Positions 16,049 to 18,153 of a stretch of 18,153 nucleotides of DNA are shown here, in pieces. The notes under the pieces were generated by a model. The model was given only the letters and a program-made list of their open reading frames with translations. It ran no database searches and was not told where the DNA came from. Origin of the DNA: an uncultured Planctomycetaceae bacterium (lineage in GTDB: Bacteria > Planctomycetota > Planctomycetia > Pirellulales > Pirellulaceae); NCBI GenBank assembly GCA_903927685.1, contig CAIYOB010001609.1, positions 1 to 18,153 on the forward strand, in the 5' to 3' direction. The translations under genes and the position numbers were made by a program. Positions within the stretch are counted from its first letter, which is position 1; every line of letters begins with the position of its first letter.

Positions 16049-18153
16049 ATGGCCCCGATTCCCTCACCACCTGCGATGGCCCCCAACCGCTGGACCGCCG
16101 TTTTGGTTTTGGCGATTCTCGCGGCCGGAGCAGGGGGCACGTGGTGGACCGTGCGGCGGGCCGACGGCGAGATGCGCGCGGACTTGTTGGCGCAAAGTCG
16201 CCGCGTTGCGCAGGGGCTGAACCTCATTCGCGTCGCGGCGTTGGGTGGCACCGACTGCGACGAAGGATCGCCCACGTACCAGCGGCTCAGGGCCGGACTC
16301 GTCCTGGTGGGGCAGGCCAGCGATCAGGTTCAGAGCCTGTACCTGCTGGGCCGCCGCCAGGACGCGACGGTGTTTGTGATCGCGGACAGCGCTCCGTCTG
16401 ACTCCGGTCGCGCTCGCCGGCCGGAGCCAAGCTACGCGGGACCAACGGCCACGGTGCTCCGCGTGTTCGCGACCGACCAGGCGGTCGTCGATGGTCCGGC
16501 AGCGGATCGCGGAGGCGTCTGGATGCGGGCCTACGTCCCGGTTTCGGATCCCTGGTCGGACGCCGTGCTGGCGGTGTTCGGGATGGACGTCGACGCGCGT
16601 GCCTGGAACCGGGAATTGGCACGAGCGGCCCTCCTGCCCGTGCTGCTGACGCTGCTGCTGGCCTCGGCCTCGCTCGCCGCGGCGGCGTTGCTGGCGCGCC
16701 GCCGCCGTGCGGCCGACTGGCCACCCTGGCTGCGGCACGTCGAGACGGGTTGGGTCGTTGCCGCAGGCCTGCTGCTGACGATCTTTGCCGCGCGCACGGC
16801 GTGCACTCACGAAACGCACGGCCGGGGCAGCACGTTCGCCCAGTTGGCGGACAGCGAAACCGAGCGAGTAGCCAAGGTGCTGCGCGACCTCAACGAGTTC
16901 GAATTGAAGGGTTTGGCGAAATTTTGCGAGCACGCGGAAACGGTGACGGCCGAGGAGTTCCGCAGCTATGCCGAGCCGTTGACTGCGAATCCGGCGGTCC
17001 AAGCCTGGGAGTGGGTGCCGGTGGTGGCCGGGCCCGAGCGAGCGAGCTTTGAACGCGCGGCGGTGGCCAGCGGTCTGGCCGGCTTCGAATGCTGGGAAAG
17101 GGACTCGTCGGGACGGCGCGTGCCGGCCGCAAGACGGGAGGTGTATTATCCCGTGCTGCACGTGGTGCCGCAGGCGGCGAACGAAGCCGCAGTCGGCTAC
17201 GAAGTCGGGTCGGAGCCGGTCCGGCGGACGACGCTCGATTCCGCGGCGCGGACGGCCCTGGGAACCGCCACGGCCCCGATCACCTTGGTCCAGGAGACCG
17301 GGAACCAGAAAGGGATGGTGATCTTCCGCGCCGCCTATACCCCGGGCACAGCGACGGTCCGGGGGTTCGCGGTCGCCGTGTTGCGGATGGGCACCCTGTT
17401 GGAAAACGTCCAGGAGAGTTCCGCCGTGCACTTGGAACTGGCCTTGCTCGACGGCGCGGCGCCGCCGGAACCGCTGGCCAGCCGCTGCGGAGCGTCGTGC
17501 CCGGAGTCATCCGGCATGGCGGTTTCCCGCCCCGTCGCCGTATTTGGCCAGGTGTTTCTGGTCACGGCTCACCCCGGACCCGACTTCCTCAGCCGCTCGC
17601 CGCTCCGCGCCGGCGGCCTGACCGCGCTGACGGGAACCCTGGTGACGGCTCTCCTGGCAGGCATGATCGGCGTGTCTCTGCGCCGGCGCGAGGAGTTGGA
17701 AGAGTTGGTTGCCAGGCGGACCAGCGAATACCAGACGCTGTTCCGAGAGATGCTGGATGCCTGTGCGCTCCACGAGATCATCTGCGACGCGCAGGGCCGG
17801 CCCGTGGACTACCGGTTCCTGGCGGTCAACCCGGCTTTTGAACGCCAGACCGGACTGCAGGCCGAGACCGTCGTCGGCAAGACGGTTTTGGAAGTCCTCC
17901 CCGACACGGAGCCGCACTGGATCGAGACGTATGGGCAAGTCGCACTGACGGGGCGTCCCGTCGAGTTCGAGAGCTACAGCATCCCCCTGCAGAAGACCTT
18001 TGCGGTAGCCGCCTTCCGCACCGGCCCGAACCAGTTTGCGTGCAGTTTTGCGGATATCACGGAACGAAAACGCGCCGCAGCGGAACGTGAGCGAATGCTG
18101 GCCGCCGCCGAGGCATCGCGCCGCACGCTGCTCAATCTGGTGGATGACTTGAC
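16049..18153 (+). CDS. Membrane sensor protein with CHASE-like and PAS domains (probable histidine kinase; 3' end outside window)
   Basis: The frame stays open from the ATG at 16049 to the window edge (701 residues plus two bases). No clear Shine-Dalgarno is seen; an ATG nine codons in (16076) is an alternative start. Order: TM helix at about 14-35; a first extracytoplasmic region at about 38-190; TM helices at about 192-216 and 233-250; a second extracytoplasmic region at about 255-515 whose 285-455 part resembles a CHASE domain (VQAWEWVPVV, the AAR.TALGTA.AP region, GMVIFRAAY); a TM helix at about 522-545; a short coiled coil; and a PAS domain at about 562-675 ending in FADITERKRA. The visible end (EASRRTLLNLVDDL) is the sort of linker that precedes another PAS or a histidine kinase core. 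The output could equally be a cyclase or hybrid kinase; it is not in the window. The tandem sensor regions are unusual. Confidence 0.8.
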   Translation, partial: MAPIPSPPAMAPNRWTAVLVLAILAAGAGGTWWTVRRADGEMRADLLAQSRRVAQGLNLIRVAALGGTDCDEGSPTYQRLRAGLVLVGQASDQVQSLYLLGRRQDATVFVIADSAPSDSGRARRPEPSYAGPTATVLRVFATDQAVVDGPAADRGGVWMRAYVPVSDPWSDAVLAVFGMDVDARAWNRELARAALLPVLLTLLLASASLAAAALLARRRRAADWPPWLRHVETGWVVAAGLLLTIFAARTACTHETHGRGSTFAQLADSETERVAKVLRDLNEFELKGLAKFCEHAETVTAEEFRSYAEPLTANPAVQAWEWVPVVAGPERASFERAAVASGLAGFECWERDSSGRRVPAARREVYYPVLHVVPQAANEAAVGYEVGSEPVRRTTLDSAARTALGTATAPITLVQETGNQKGMVIFRAAYTPGTATVRGFAVAVLRMGTLLENVQESSAVHLELALLDGAAPPEPLASRCGASCPESSGMAVSRPVAVFGQVFLVTAHPGPDFLSRSPLRAGGLTALTGTLVTALLAGMIGVSLRRREELEELVARRTSEYQTLFREMLDACALHEIICDAQGRPVDYRFLAVNPAFERQTGLQAETVVGKTVLEVLPDTEPHWIETYGQVALTGRPVEFESYSIPLQKTFAVAAFRTGPNQFACSFADITERKRAAAERERMLAAAEASRRTLLNLVDDL
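16391..16427. repeat. In-frame palindromic segment inside the sensor gene
   Basis: GCTCCG (16391-16396) pairs with CGGAGC (16422-16427), or CTCCGG (16402-16407) with CCGGAG (16421-16426). The segment codes for a Ser/Arg/Pro-rich stretch (about residues 115-127) that breaks the otherwise ordered first sensor domain. It may be a REP-like insertion that kept the frame. Confidence 0.35.

Noticed and set aside
16064..17431. 455-codon minus-strand frame opposite the sensor gene
   Set aside because: It is rich in Arg/Gly/His without motifs; the plus frame has TM helices, CHASE-like and PAS features.

Overview
The window is GC-rich DNA that looks like a Planctomycetota chromosome. The grounds are FG-GAP/ASPIC (CRTAC1-type) proteins, a planctomycete-style ECF sigma factor overlapping a multi-pass Ser/Thr kinase, LRR repeats of the T.VTD.GL type, and a cytochrome c motif fused to an FG-GAP propeller. 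This is inferred from gene content; no marker gene is present. No tRNA, rRNA, CRISPR array or transposase gene was seen.

Layout. (1) 1-5679, plus strand: a tight run of four genes. They are the tail of a TPR-like protein, a secreted CRTAC1/ASPIC protein, a membrane-anchored protein (zinc ribbon, TM, CXXCH, FG-GAP propeller), and a lipoprotein that joins an agmatine/peptidylarginine deiminase-like domain to C-terminal leucine-rich repeats. Spacings are 1 nt, 6 nt and a 1-nt overlap. All complete members are predicted to act outside the cytoplasm. (2) 5711-8417, minus strand: a regulatory operon of zinc-ribbon STAS protein, ECF sigma factor, and Hanks-type kinase with six C-terminal TM helices. 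(3) 8430-8746: an intergenic region with a weak promoter candidate and an 82-bp palindromic element with terminal inverted repeats. (4) 8747-10657, minus strand: an ABC-F ATPase. (5) 10835-15847, plus strand: an L-arabinose operon (ribulokinase, ribulose-phosphate 4-epimerase, arabinose isomerase) followed by a zinc-dependent medium-chain dehydrogenase. (6) 16049 to the end, plus strand: the N-terminal 701 residues of a sensor protein with an extra extracytoplasmic domain, a CHASE-like domain and a PAS domain; its output domain is outside the window.

How the genes fit together. The ara genes convert L-arabinose to D-xylulose-5-phosphate (AraA, AraB, AraD); no transporter or AraC/AraR regulator is visible. 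The STAS, sigma and kinase genes are plausibly one signalling unit in which a membrane kinase controls a sigma factor, perhaps through phosphorylation of the STAS protein. The 1-5679 cluster is the least explained part: it may be an envelope or surface complex combining calcium-binding propellers, a redox heme and a deiminase. Several long open frames antisense to these genes were rejected as high-GC shadows.
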